Shown here piece by piece: positions 10,112-21,866 of a DNA stretch of 38,230 nucleotides. The stretch lies in contig JAPTJF010000546.1 of NCBI GenBank assembly GCA_029339195.1, positions 1-38,230 on the forward strand. Direction: 5' to 3'. The number at the start of each line of letters is the position of its first letter. Within the stretch, counting starts at the first letter, position 1. The DNA comes from Micractinium sp. NFX-FRZ (taxonomy: Eukaryota > Chlorophyta > Trebouxiophyceae > Chlorellales > Chlorellaceae). A program made the position numbers and the translations under genes. The notes under the pieces are model-generated. The model was given only the letters and a program-made list of their open reading frames with translations. It made no database searches and was not told the origin of the DNA.

Positions 10112-12432
10112 GGCGCTGCAGCACGGTGGCGGTGCATTGGAGGGCAGGCGAGCATGTGGGTGTCGAGCAAGTGGGTGGCGGCGGCAGCGGCGGTGGCGGC
10201 GGCGGCAGCGGCGGTGGCGGCGGCGGCACCCTCAGCGGTGGGGCTGTGCAGGGAGCACGCCTGCAGCGCGTGTGGCGGGCATCCCTTCTTCCAGACTACC
10301 CACCAGTTGCAACCCCGGACCACAGGCCGGGCCGCCGAAGCGCGCCTTTGAGGAAGAGGCGGAAGAGCAGGCCCGGCTGGTCAGCGCCTCGCTGCCATTT
10401 CCGGTGCTGGTTATTATAATAAGGCGACGTGTGCGCAAGTTGGGAATTGACGCCTTACACAGGCGGCCCTGGAGAGCCTCCCCACGCCGACCAGCATGGC
10501 AAGCGGGCACTTTGCTCTGGCATGAACACCCATTTGCAAGCTACGTTTGCGCCATCCCCTATACAGTGTGTGTCTGGATCAGTCTGATTTCACTGGGCCT
10601 AGAGCTGGGGCCAGTGCTGCCTGGCGATTCGAGTGCAGCTCATTTTGCGCAGGGCCTGGCGCAGTCTGGGGCAGGAGTGTGGATGTCATCGGTAGTGCAG
10701 AGGCTGCACAAGCCCGAGGGGCGGAGAAGCGGCTGTGGCGGCGGCAGCAGCGGCAGCGGCGGCATGCAACTGTAGGCAGCGACCGCAGGCGCCCAGCTGC
10801 GGGTACGTCTTGCTCTGCACGGAGCTGTAGGGGCCGGCTGCCTTGGCTGGCGCGTTCCTTCCCGATCCAAAGGCAGGGGGGGTCTGCAAACGTAGGGCAG
10901 GGGGATAGCGGTGTGGTCAAAAGTTGGGCAGTCAATGCCCTTGCTCCGCTCTCTTGCGTGTGTACGATGTTGCCGTCCATTCAGACCAATTAACCAGCCG
11001 GCCGCGCATCCACCTGTCCATCCAAGCCAGCCGTCCATGTTGGCGGGCCGCCAAGCAGCCAGCTCACCGTGCGGCTCCCTTGAGGTCGTAACTGGGCTCG
11101 TACATTCAGCAGCGGAAGGGTACTGGGCACAGCATGCGCTGCACTGGCCATACGCAAGGGTGGAAAGACAAGAAATCAGCTACTCAGGGGGGCATGAGGG
11201 AGGGGCACATGTCAGCACCCCTCCTCCCCTTCCCTGCGCACCCTCCCCTGCACTCCCCCTCACTGTACAAGCATTGGGTCCCCCTCCTGCCCCACTCACC
11301 CACCCCAGAGGAAGACAAGATGTGCACTGGGCAGTCAATGGCATTGTGGGCGGCAGCGGCTGGCAGCCTCGCAGGCAGGCCGGTAGCACTCAGGATATGG
11401 TTCGTCCTGAAGTTGAATCCTCTTGGGGATGTGAAAAGCTGTAACGACTAGAGTAGACTAGGCCGGTAGCACAGGGTGAGGCGCGTTGGCTTTGAAACAT
11501 TGCATGCATCTCCCAGAGCAGTGTGCACGTCTGTGCCCATTCGGCAGCAGGGCTGTAAAGAGTTGGGCTCTCAAAGGGAGAGTGGGAGGCGTGGCGTGGA
11601 CTCCGTCTGCAGCACCCGCACTCCGTCGTCACAATCAAGCAGTGCATGCCCACGTCACCTATCACTGTGTCTGCAGCCTCGGTCTTTCTCATGCGGACCT
11701 TCCCATCTGGTTTCTCGACCACCTCGGGTGTCGTCAACCACTTGCGCTCACCTCTCCTCCCTGCACCTGCCACGTCAGGCTTGCCTTCAGGCTTGCCTCC
11801 GGAGTGGGCTGTGGAGCCTCCTCCTGTCCTGAGCAGTGTTTATGTTCCTCTCACATAGCCGCATCACCTGCCATCCCTGATACAGGTGGAGTGCAAGGGC
11901 TGCTGTCCAGCCACCAGAAGATCCAGCTCCTAATATACACACCCCTGCTATGAAGGGCTATCAATTGGGGCATCGGAATTGTGCGCTCCTCGGTCAGGAG
12001 CAACGATGGCACAGCTGGGCCAGTTCCCTCAAGGGGTGTTGTTCTTGGTGACCTGGATACTGGGTCGCAGACTGTAAGTGGCGTGCACAGTGCTGGCCAA
12101 AACTCGAACGTTGAGGTAGCCTCTGCTTCAACTGAAATGGCTTCAGCGCCTGGGGACCGGCGGTGGCTGCTGGCGGCACGCTGGCGGCAGCGTGGCGGCA
12201 GCGGCAGAGTGGTTGCGCGCCCTGCGCTATGGACGACCCGTGCACTCGGTGAACGCATAGCCTAGCACTTGGACCGTCTGCTTCACCCGGCGTGGGGAGC
12301 GCTCGCGTAGGGCTTCCGCACCTTCCACCTGAACTCCACAGCCACCCAGCAACAGCGGGTTTGTTCAGGTCGCGCCGTGCACCTTTCGAGCAGCGAGTGA
12401 ACAGCCTAGCCGCTGCGCTGTGCGTGGCGAGG
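10112..12432. other. Head-to-head intergenic region with weak coding hints
   Basis: It separates the HPAT start (minus) from the RCC1-gene start (plus), so it should contain both promoters. Three stretches look somewhat coding but could not be joined. Minus 10886-10686 begins after a good acceptor and carries YPQLGACGRCLQL, faintly like an expansin/double-psi-barrel CGxC motif. Minus 11773-11640 carries VVEKPDGKVRMRKTEAADT. Plus 11981-12265 is an open frame ending in RALGERIA. None matches a family I recognise. In-frame ATGs at 12292 and 12433 compete as the RCC1-gene start. Confidence 0.35.
10174..10233. repeat. GGC/AGC-rich 18-bp repeats
   Basis: Three near-identical units of the form GGCGGCGGCAGCGGCGGT, 60-120 bp upstream of the HPAT start codon, probably in its 5'UTR or promoter. 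Confidence 0.85.
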
Positions 12433-15221
12433 ATGCGCTTGGCCTTGCGAGGCCTGGGCACCCAGGCGGACGCCCAAGCCCGGCAGTTTTCCGTGGTGGC
12501 ATGGTGAGGGGGCTGCTAAGCACAGCCAGGCTGGAGCCCCGCTGGTCCACTCCTGGGCACCAGCGGTGCGGCGCCTCTCCTGCTCCCGTGCCTGCCGCCC
12601 ACGTCTTGCTGCCCTGCCGCTGTCCTCTACTACCTGAGCCACACCAGACGTTTCACCTATGAATGACCTCCACTGAATGCTGCAGGGGTCGTAACACGGA
12701 GGGGCAGTGCGGGGTAGCAGCATACCTCCCGCTGCTGCTGCAGGCACGTGAGGTAGAGGGCCTGTCCGGCCTTCGGGTCACCTCGCTAGCAGCCGGCAAG
12801 ACGCACTCTGCAGGGGTGCTGGACAGCGGAGATGTGATGACCTGGGGGGAGGGGACCGAGGGCAAGCTGGGACACGGCAGCACAGGTGGGTGCTGGGCGG
12901 GCGTTGTGCCAGCGAGAACAGGCTGCGCCGCCGCTTGCGGTTGAGTGTGATGTGTCGCTGGCTGCTGCTTGTGCCGCCATTGACTGTCCTAGACCCACGG
13001 TGCTGTATTGGCATGAGAAGGGTTTGGGTTCACAAGGTTTCGGCTGCCGCTGGGTGCTGCCGCCTTCTGCTGAACCTCGGGCGCTGCAATTGATCACTGT
13101 GCGGCTCACGCCTGCCCGCCTGCCTGCCTCCCCGCCTGTGCCGTGCAGACACCGCGTACGTGCCGCACTGCGTGGAGTCGCTGGCTGGGCGGGTGCACGT
13201 CACGTCTGCTGCACTGGGGCGGCAGCACACCCTGTTCCTCGACTCCTCTGGCCAGGCCTGGGCCACGGGGGAGAACAAGGAGGGGCAGTGCGGGCGGGGC
13301 ACACCCGTGGAGGAGCTCGCCCGGCAGCAGCGGCAGCAGTGGGACGCGGGAGCCTTCATGCAGTGGCACACCGGCGGCGGCGGCGGCGGCGGCGCGGGCG
13401 TCGGCGTACCTGCGGGCGGCGGTTCGATGGGTGCTGCCGCGCACCGACTGGGAGGCGGCTCGATGGGAGCCGCCGCGGCGGCCGCGGCCATGCAGCAGGC
13501 AGCATACGATCAGCAGCAGTTTGACCGCAGCATGGAGTATGTGTCTCAGCACGGCTGGCACACCACAAACCTGAAGCCTTTTGTGGAGCACCGGGAGCGA
13601 GCGGCGCAGCTGGAGGCGGCCATCTCCATGTGAGGCGGCCGCCGCTGGCACACTGCCCATGCTGCCAGCTGTTGTGCAGGCGCGATCAAGTCGTGCGGCA
13701 GCTGGCGCCTGTTTTGCACACGGCCACGTGCACCTTCCTTCACTCTGACCTCCTTTTGTACTGCCACCTCTGCACGACGCATGCTGCCCGCTGCAGGTAT
13801 GACCAGGACATGCGTCAGCTGGTGTCGCAGCGCAGCGCGTGGCAGCGGTTTGAGGCGGCAAAGGGCTCAGGTGGGCAGGCTGGCTGTGCAGGGCAGGAAG
13901 AGGCTCTTGGGGTGCTGTCATACATGCCGGGCAGTGGGCAGGCCAGGGCTTGCCTGTGGGATGAGCGCAGCTCCAAGGTGACGAGCCTGGGGTTGGTGCC
14001 GAGATGTGGGTGCATGTGCGGCCGCAGCAGCGGCATGGCTTGCCTGTCGCCCGCCTACAGCTGACTTCACCGTGTCAACTGACCCCCCGCCGACAGCTCC
14101 CCCACCCCCATGTGCCCGTGCTTCCTGCGCTGCAGATATCACGATCCCTGGCCTGCTCCCCGGCCAGATTGCGATCCCTCAGCGCCTGGGCCGCGCCCGC
14201 CAGGGCATCTTCTCCCCAATGCTGCCCGAGCTGGCGGGGCTGGATGCTGAGCGCATAGTGCAGGTGGGTGGGGCCATGCTGTGCTGTGCCTGCTGTGCTG
14301 TACAGTGCTGTGCTCGGCGCTGGATGCTGCAGCACAAAGCACAGGGAGCTCAATCGTGCCGTCCCCTGCACTGTTCCGGGCTAGGCCGTCGTGCTAACAG
14401 GCGATGACTCCTGCCTCAGGTCCTGCCGCAGTGCTCTCTCCTGTCTGCTCAGCCCCGCACCAGCCCATCCACCCACCCGCTCACCACCTTTCTGCCCGCC
14501 CCCTGCAGATCAGCGCGGGGCGCTTCGTGAGCGCAGCGGTGACAGCAGCAGGGGAGGTGTGGACCTGGGGGAATGGATTCAACGGCGAGCTGGGCAGCAG
14601 CGGCGCCAGCCTGTCGCCGGGGCCACGCAGGGTGGATGGCGTGCTCGCGCAGGTGGGCGCCAGCGTGTTCGTGCGCGTTCGTGCAGTACCTGCATGCTTG
14701 CTGTTCGCTGAGGCCATGTAGGGTTAGACGGTGTGTTAGCGCAGGCAGTTCGGTCAGGTCGGCGTTGGTCCGTCTGCTGCACTGCCTGTGGAGAATTGAT
14801 CTATGAAGCCTTGTGTGCTTCTTTATGGGGCCGGTGCTGCCCTATCTGGCGGCGGCTCTGCTTGCGTGCATGCCTGCGCGCCGGCCAGCATGACCCACCC
14901 GCCATTACTGGGCCCACCACTTACTCCGCCTCGCGCGCTGTGTGTGCAGGTGCTCAAAGACAATGGCGGTGCTGTGAAGGTTGCCACGGGCGGCGCCTTC
15001 TGCACAGCACTCACCCAATCCGGCCGAGTGGTGCTGTGGGGCCAACCGCGCAGGAGCGGCGGGAGCGAGGCGGTGGCGGCAGCGCCCACCCCCGCGGCAG
15101 GGCTGGCGGCTGCGGCGGTCACGCCAATGGGTGTCGGGCACGGCCGGCGCCGGCGGCACCTCGTCCCGCGGCCACGGCCGCCCACGCCGCCGCCTCAGCA
15201 GCAGCATGCGGAGCAGCACGC

Positions 15222-15252
<31 letters not shown>

Positions 15253-16337
15253 GCAGAGGCGGCGGCGGCAGCGGGCGAGGCGGGTGCAGCAGGGGCGGTG
15301 CAGCTGGAGGTGCCCAACCTGCGCGTGCAGAAGCAGGGCGGGCTCCTAGTGGCAGAGGTTGTTGACCTCCCACCTATGACCGACCTGGCAACCGGTTTCT
15401 CGCACATCACTTTCACCGACGGCACCAGTGTGTGGAGCATCGGCAGGTGCGGGAGGGGCAGGCAAAGGAGGGGGAAGCTGGGCGGGCACACGGGAGGGGC
15501 TCTTGGGTGGGCAGCTTGGGAGGCCAGCAGGCTGTCGCCCTATGCAGGCTGGGCTGGGCACAGCGGGCTTGGATCTGCAAAACGGGGCAGCCGCTGCCAG
15601 GCTGGCAGTGCCAACGGCAGTCACGGAGCAGCCGCTGACTGGCACCTGCTGACCCTGCCTGCCTGCCCGCCCCTGGTCCCCACCACGCTGCCTGCCCCTT
15701 AACCTGCTGCAGGCAGCTGCCCCTGGGTGCTGCCGCCGCCACGACCGGCCTCAACTGGCTGCAGCCGCAGCGTGTGATGCACCGGCCCGACGATGGGGTG
15801 TCTAGCCTGACGGCGGGCAGCTTTGCCAGTGCTGCCATCACGGGGGCGGGAGACCTGTACCTGTGGGGCACGCTGCTGACGGAGGATGCCTGCTCAGCGC
15901 TGCTCAAGAAGTCAGGTGGGCACTGGGGCAGCCAGGCAGTCTGAGGGATGACAAACAGCATTTGATGGGAGGGCCGGCAGGGGGGGCGGACGCAGGGGCG
16001 GTGAGCGCAATGGCGGCCAGCGCCAGCTGCCGGATTGAAGTGCCTTCGTTCCAGCCAGGCGGTGCAAGACAGTCCCCACCCTCAACACCCGTCCCCACCG
16101 TGGCCTCCTGGTCCCTTCCTCACTGCCCTCCCTATCGCCTTTGCCCACCTCGTCGTTTTGGGTGCAGAGGAGGAGGGGCTTGGCCACTGGGCCTATAGCT
16201 CAACAGCCGACCCGGCCGCTCTGCAGTGGAGCGGGTGGGAGGGGCTGGGCGGGACGGAGCCGCGCCTGGTGCCTGGGCTGCACAAGGTGCAGCACGTGTC
16301 GCTGGGGGCGCACCACGCACTGGCGGTGGTGGCATGA
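12433..16337 (+). CDS. RCC1-repeat beta-propeller protein, possibly organellar
   Basis: Nine exons: 12433-12503, 12686-12885, 13149-13629, 13797-13870, 14136-14263, 14509-14652, 14950-15446, 15713-15915, 16168-16337. They total 1968 nt (655 aa) with matching phases. RCC1-type blades are seen as VVAWGRNTEGQCG, LAAGKTHSAGVLDSGDVMTWG, SAALGRQHTLFLDSSG, ISAGRFVSAAVTAAGEVWTWG, ATGGAFCTALTQSGRVVLWG, LTAGSFASAAITGAGDLYLWG and VSLGAHHALAVV at the C-terminus. Low-complexity inserts interrupt the propeller: Gly/Ala-rich in exon 3 and Gln/Ala-rich in exon 7. The first residues (MRLALRGLGTQ) are basic and hydrophobic, like a mitochondrial presequence. An in-frame ATG at 12292 would lengthen it by 47 residues. 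RCC1 propellers act as GEFs, E3 adapters or organellar RNA factors; I cannot say which applies here. Confidence 0.85.
14277..14322. repeat. TGCTG-type pentamer array in RCC1-gene intron 5
   Basis: Imperfect GCTGT/GTGCT units just inside the intron after exon 5. It is the same class as the arrays at 783-833 and 33110-33330. Confidence 0.7.
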
Positions 16338-17286
16338 AGCTGGCGTGAACGGGCGGGCACGCAGGCGCTAAACAGCAACGCATGCGTATTACGCCGCAAT
16401 GGCATCAGCTCTGCTGCGCCTTACTGGCAGCTGCATTGCTCTCAGTGCATGTGTGGCATGTGTGGCATGCCAAAGGCAGCATTGGCGCGGGGCCCCAGCC
16501 CCATGCAGCCGCTGCCTGCCCGTCACGCTCGCCACCCCGCCTTTGCATGCCTCATCTTCGTGCTTGTACATTAGTTACACAATCCTGCGTGTCCCCTACG
16601 GCCTCGACATGATTGCTGTTATTTTCATCAAATCTGAAATAATAGTTGCTGGGCGAATGAACACTCAGTGCACAGAGGAAAGGGCACACCCCAGGAGGCA
16701 CCCACGGCAAGCTTGCTGGCAGGCATACAGGGCGGAATGAAAGATGCACCGGCATGGGAATGAATTCGATCAACTGTTGCTGGCCAGAAACTCGTACAGA
16801 CAGCGTGGCCAAGGAACCAAGAGAATGGCCAGTAGGTGGGAAGCGGAGGAGCGGCATGGGTGGGTCGGGTGCGCTAGGTGCCTGCGGCGCCCTCGGATCT
16901 GCCGCTGTGGGCCCTGGTGAGAACTTTGAACGGTAGCAAGACGAGCGTGGCCAGCTGCAGCGCCCGCATGGCCTCCATACTTGTCTGGAGGCTGGAGGGA
17001 AGGAAGAGGCACGCCTTGGGAGTGTCGTAGAAATCGGTGGGCGCACAAAAGTGTCGCACAGTGGGCTTGGACTGCGCCTTACATTTCAAGCAGACTGAAA
17101 CTGAGGAGAATCAGGCTCGAGACATGCTTTCAAGGGCGTTTTCAGCCTGACTGATGTCCACGTGGTTTGACCTGTCCCTTGCAACTCTCGTTTCCACGCA
17201 GATCGGGACGCTAACAATTTGCGATCAAACCTGAAAGGGCACCCGAGCTGCCCCTTGCGTGTAGCGCGAGCGCAGCGACGTGCAAA
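16338..17286. other. Intergenic: RCC1-gene 3' side and snurportin promoter
   Basis: About 950 bp, less GC-rich than the exons. A short minus-strand open frame (17089-16874, with FYDTPKACLFLP and ATLVLLPFKVL) looks mildly coding, and a minus-strand TGTAA lies near 16573-16577. I could not build a gene from these. I see no clear TGTAA for the RCC1 gene. Confidence 0.35.
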
Positions 17287-20200
17287 ATGTCCGAGCGCAG
17301 CGGCGTGCAGCAGCTGCCAGCCGCCAAATCATACCAAGAGCGGCGGCGGCTGGCGGCCCTTGAAAAGCAGAAGACTGCACGCAAGCAGGCCACTGACCGC
17401 GCCAGAAAGCTTGCCCTTGGTGCCGCAGCCGATGCGGAAGAGAGCTCTCAATCCTTAGAAACGGCAAGCGGTGTGCCGACGCTGGCCTGCTTGCTGCCGC
17501 TGCCGCTGCCTGCCGCCAGCCGCCGCCAGGTGCTGCCCTCTCGCCCGCCTCTCTTGCCTCGACTTCCCAACCTGCCTGCCTTCCTGCCTGCAGGAGCCGC
17601 GGGATGTGGAGCTCACAGAGGAGGGCACCGGGCCAGGCCCCTCCAGCACAGCCTCCCCAGAGGTTGCCATGGGCGGCACCAGCAGCAGCGGCGGCGGCAG
17701 CAGCGCTCGGCGGCGGTCCAGCGGCGGCGGCAGGGCGCCGGGCGGGCAGGGCGCCAGCTTGCGGCAGTACTATGCACAGCAGCTGATGCACCCAGAGTGG
17801 CTGGTGGACGTGCCGCCCGACCTAGGCTCCGAATGGTGAGCTGCCGCCCTTTGGCAATGAGTACTGCGTAGCGCCGCACACATGATGCACCCTATAGTCG
17901 GTCGTGTTGCCACAGCGCCCAGCCCCCACGCCGAGGCCGGCCTGTGGCGTTTGCTTTCGCATCCAACCCTGCCCCACCCCACCGCTCATTGGGTGCTCGC
18001 AGGTACGCGATGCCGCGGCCCGAGGGGCAGCGCTGCCTGGTGGTGGCTGCCCGCGGGCAGACGGTGGCGCGGCTGCGCAACGGCGCCCTGCTCGAGCGCT
18101 TTGCCTCGCCGCTGCCGGCGGGCGCCCCCGGGGCGCCTTCGGGGGATGACATCTTTTGCATCCTGGACTGTGTGTACCACGCCCCCGATCAGACGTACTA
18201 TGTTTTGGGTGAGTACGGTTAGCGAGCGGTATGGTTGTTGCAGTGCTGGAGTGTGTGAGTTGAGCAACGTGTAAGAGGGAGGGCTTCATGGTGTGAGGGG
18301 CAGTAAAGTGCTACGGCATGCAGCTGGCTAAGTGTGCACCAGTGCAGCAGTTGCAGACTGCAGCGCTGCATGTGCTGCGCCCCTGTATGAAGAGACACGC
18401 TACTGCTGGTGGCTTAGAAACGCAATACAGCAGTTTCGGGGGAGGCACATGTTGTTGTGCAGCAGTGCAGCGGCGTGCAGGTGCTGAGTGCATCGCGCTC
18501 CCGCCTGGCCGCCCAACCTCACCTATGCTGCCCTCGTGTTCCTTGGCTCACTTTCTGTGCAGACCTGATGTGCTGGAAGGGGTACAGCATGTACAATTGT
18601 TCAGCCGAGTTCCGCCTCTTCTGGGTGCAGTCCAAGCTGGCGGAGAGCGGCGCCACGTCAGCGCACCCCACCACCGCCTTCAGCAGCTGCGCCGGGCAGC
18701 AGCAGGCGGTGGCGGCGTCCCGCCGCTTCCTGCCGCTGCCAGCGTACCGCTGCACGCCAGAGGGGCTGGCCTCGGCACACGGCCAGCCAGTGAGGTGCGG
18801 GGGCGTGCCACGCTTTGAGCTCGGTCTGCCGGGGCCGCCTGGTTGTGCTGCATGCATGCACCGGAACGTGCTGCTCGAGCCGCCTGCCGCCTGTGCTGTC
18901 AGCTTGCGCCTTCGGCCTGCGCTGCCAGCGTAGCCAGCTCAGATTTGCGGTTGGCCTGCCTCACCTCCAGTTGCACTGCCCAACTCCCCACCTCCCGCTT
19001 GCTCGCCCCTGCAGCTTTGTGCGTGGATGGCCTGATGCTGCTGCTGCTGCACAAACAGGCAGTGCTCGCGCCCCCTGGCCACTCCCACCTCACTTCCTGT
19101 CTGTCCTGTCCCCCCTGCAGCTTTGTGCGTGATGGCCTGCTGCTGCTGCACAAAGAGGCGCAGTACTCCCCCGGACAGACGCCGCTGGCGCTGCTGTGGA
19201 AGGATGCGGCCAGCAGCCGGTACTTTATAGAAACGGACGCGGCAGGTGGGTGGGTGGGCCAATGGGTGGGGGTGGGAAGTTGGGCAGGGGGGGAACGACG
19301 TTGGGAAGGTTGGTGGGCGGGCGGTTGCTGAGCACGGCCACGAGCAGGTGGGTGGGTGTCTTGGGGTGCGTGCGTGGCAAGGCAGCCGTGCTGCTGCGCC
19401 AGCTACCCTGCTCCGCCCTGCCCCACCGTGCTACCCCTGCCGGCCTGACCCTACCGCCCTGCCCGGCCCCGCCACGTCCTGTCACGCCTCCTCCGTGCTT
19501 CCTCCCCACCTCCATCTCCCTGCCCCCCGCAGGCGTGCCGCTGGCGCAGCAGCAGATTGTGCTGGAGTTCCGCATGGACAACACGGTGGCCACGCATGAC
19601 GACGCACCCGTGGTGCTGGGCCGCATGCCAGACAGCTTTGTGCAGCAACTGGGGTGAGAGCCTGTGGGCCGGCCAGATTGAAGGAGCATTTGAAAGAGCA
19701 GACCTCGGTTTCGGAGCCTGGGAGATGCAGAGGTTGCCGCATGGGGATGACATGATCATGCAGCGTGCGCTGCGTTTCAAGCGGCACACCTGGGTTTCAT
19801 GCGGTATGGCACCTCGGATGCCCGGCGCCACCCGCCCAGTTGCACCAGCCTGCTGGGCTCGCCCGCCCGTGTTGCCCACCCTTGCATGTGTGTGCCTGCC
19901 TGTGCCGCCTGCCTGCAGGGGCAAGCTGCGGCCCGGCAAGCTGCTCAAGTTTGCAATCGGGCCTGCGGGCATCGCCTTCCAAGATGGCCAGCCGGTGAGT
20001 TCACTTGTGTGATCCACTTTATCTGACCGACGACTGACAATCAGAGTTGATCTCGGCCCTGCGGGCATTACCCTCCAGGGTGGGCAGCCCGGGGGGCGAG
20101 GACATGCGAGGAAGGGCTGTGGGGCCGTCAGCCAGCCTGCCAGCCCGCCTGGCCTGCCCTGACTTGCGCAGGACTCGTTCCCCGCACCCGCTCCCCATGC

Positions 20201-20647
20201 TGTGCCTTTGGGCTTGCCCTGCACGCGGGTGGCTAGGGGGGCTGCAATCCAACAACACCTCAACTCTGCATAACATGTCCTGCTTCTTACTATTGACTTG
20301 CGCTGCAGGTGGGTGCTGACCTGCACTTTGCGGGCCCCGCCAACCAGCGGCGCGGCCGGGCCGACAGCATCAGCAAAATCGTGTTCCAATACCTGGCCCG
20401 CACGCAGCCCATCACGTTGCAGCAACTGCAGGCAGCGGCAGCCGCCAGCGCAGCGCAAGCAGCAGCAGCGGCAGCGGCAGCGGAAGGGGACGGCGGCGGC
20501 GACGGGCTGAGCGAGCAGCGGATGGGCAGCGACGCAAGCGCGTTAGCGGTGGGGATGAGTGTGGTGTCCGAAGCAGACGGCGCGGAGGGCAGCATGGCGG
20601 TAGATGGCACGGGCGTGTCAGATGGCATCGAGGTGGACAGTTTGTAG
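17287..20647 (+). CDS. SNUPN: Snurportin-1, m3G-cap snRNP nuclear import adapter
   Basis: Eight exons: 17287-17463, 17594-17835, 18003-18208, 18563-18794, 19121-19245, 19533-19653, 19919-19994, 20309-20647. They total 1518 nt (505 aa) and phases agree. Snurportin carries trimethylguanosine-capped U snRNPs into the nucleus by binding the cap and importin-beta. Residues 14-45 (SYQERRRLAALEKQKTARKQ and on) form the Arg/Lys-rich IBB helix. The cap-binding core follows: [63 protein letters not shown] and RMPDSF. Trp residues in DLGSEW and LALLW fall near where human snurportin has its cap-stacking pair (from memory). The C-terminal extension (Gln/Ala-rich, then acidic) is longer than in animals. 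Intron 1 appears to use a GC donor, because phase 0 is needed to reach EPRDVELTEE. Confidence 0.93.
19008..19066 (+). repeat. Ghost copy of snurportin exon 5 5' end
   Basis: Copies the acceptor and start of exon 5 (real start 19121). Both read CCTGCAG then CTTTGTGCGT; the ghost continues GATGGCCTGATGCTGCTGCT with an extra base that breaks the reading frame. It lies upstream in intron 4. Confidence 0.9.
20045..20098 (+). repeat. Ghost copy of snurportin exon 7 3' end
   Basis: A degenerate copy of 19947-19999 (end of exon 7, IGPAGIAFQDGQP, plus donor). The copy reads LGPAGITLQGGQP and lies downstream in intron 7. Confidence 0.85.
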
Positions 20648-20688
20648 AGGCTGAGGGAGTTAGGCTGTCCTGTTGATTGCCTTGATGC

Positions 20689-20693
20689 TGTAA
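20689..20693 (+). terminator. TGTAA polyadenylation signal of snurportin gene
   Basis: TGTAA 42 bp after the snurportin stop codon. TGTAA is the established chlorophyte polyadenylation motif. Confidence 0.6.
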
Positions 20694-21866
20694 CAAAAGT
20701 CTGCAGCGTTAGCAGTAGGCAGCATGAGAGAGGTGTTTGGCGGTGAAGGGCACTGAGCAGCAGGTGGGCAGCTCAGCTAGCGGAGGAAAGGAGGGGCAGG
20801 CTCTTCACCCACAGCTGAAGGGCAAACAGCAGGCTATCTACCTCTTCACAGTATCTACTCTTCACAAGTAGTTTACAAGCTTTCATCATCATGGCCTGCA
20901 GCATAGCCACGGGAGGGGGAGGTGATGTGAGGAGAAGAAGAAGAAGAAGTAGACGCCGCGAGGCGTGATGCGCCAGCAAGCTGGCTGGGAGGAAGGAGGC
21001 CAGGCATGGGGCGGTGGCGCCTGCCACGTCTGCGGCATGAGCCCTCCGCTAGCCCGCTGTCGCTGCCCTGAGGCTCATTGAGCAAATGTGTATGGCACAG
21101 TGTCCTGACTGCCTGTGAGGTGCAGTGTCAGGTACCAGAAAGCAGCAAATGCAAGTGTGAGGTTTTTTAGTCTCACACCTATGGCTTGGGGTGCTGAAAT
21201 CCGCTTCCCGGCGAAAACCGTCGCAAGCGGAAAGCGTTGGATGTTGTTCGACTGCCCGCTTTTGGCTTGCTGCTTGTGACCTGGCCGATCCGCACCGATC
21301 GCTTGTTTCGCACTTCCTAACGGGATATATTAGCAACCAAAGTCTATAACAAGCGCGGAGAGGCGGAGACCCTTGCAAGCTGCCACTGCGATTGCGATGT
21401 CGCCTGAACTCCGCGCAGACGCGGCGGTTGCCGCCAAAATCCTTTGCCGATCAGCAAATCAAAGAGTTTTAGACAGCAGAAAGGCGTTTCCGAGAGGGTC
21501 GGGAAGTGGCGGTTGGGACACGTGTCCAGTTGCGGCAAGCGCAAGCGGCTGGAGAGGGGGGGCGGACCCCAGCCGCTTACAAGCGAGGTAGCCGTAAGCG
21601 GCCTTCCATAAGCGGTGACTTGAAGCATTTTTCCTTGCTTTCCGTTTATTTCAGCTTGTTTTAGGTAAAAGCCAGCGACTAAAAAACCTCAACTGCCGTT
21701 GAGCGCTGCAAAGGATGATGTGTGCACAGCAGGGCAACTCGTGCCGTCAAACACCCCACCGGCGTGCTGCAGCACCATGTCCTTTGATCGCTTAGGAGAG
21801 ACCACGCGCCCTCGTTTCGGGGAGTCATACGGCGAGCTGCCCCGGAAGCTGTGTCAGGGCCCCGCC
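20694..21866. other. Intergenic: GSDH-like gene promoter region
   Basis: About 1.2 kb without a convincing gene. A minus-strand open frame ends at 20773 (EEVDSLLFALQLWVKSLPLL), but no start or homology is apparent. From 21200 to 21620 the hexamer AAGCGG/CCGCTT recurs at least eight times in both orientations. An in-frame ATG at 21699 precedes the chosen start of the next gene, but would bury its signal peptide. Confidence 0.4.
21543..21578. repeat. 10-bp perfect inverted repeat
   Basis: AAGCGGCTGG (21543-21552) and its complement (21569-21578) flank a 16-base G-rich loop, within the AAGCGG-rich promoter region. Confidence 0.8.

Noticed and set aside
19451..20458. 335-codon minus-strand frame
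   Set aside because: It is antisense to snurportin exons 6-8, whose frame and motifs are clear.
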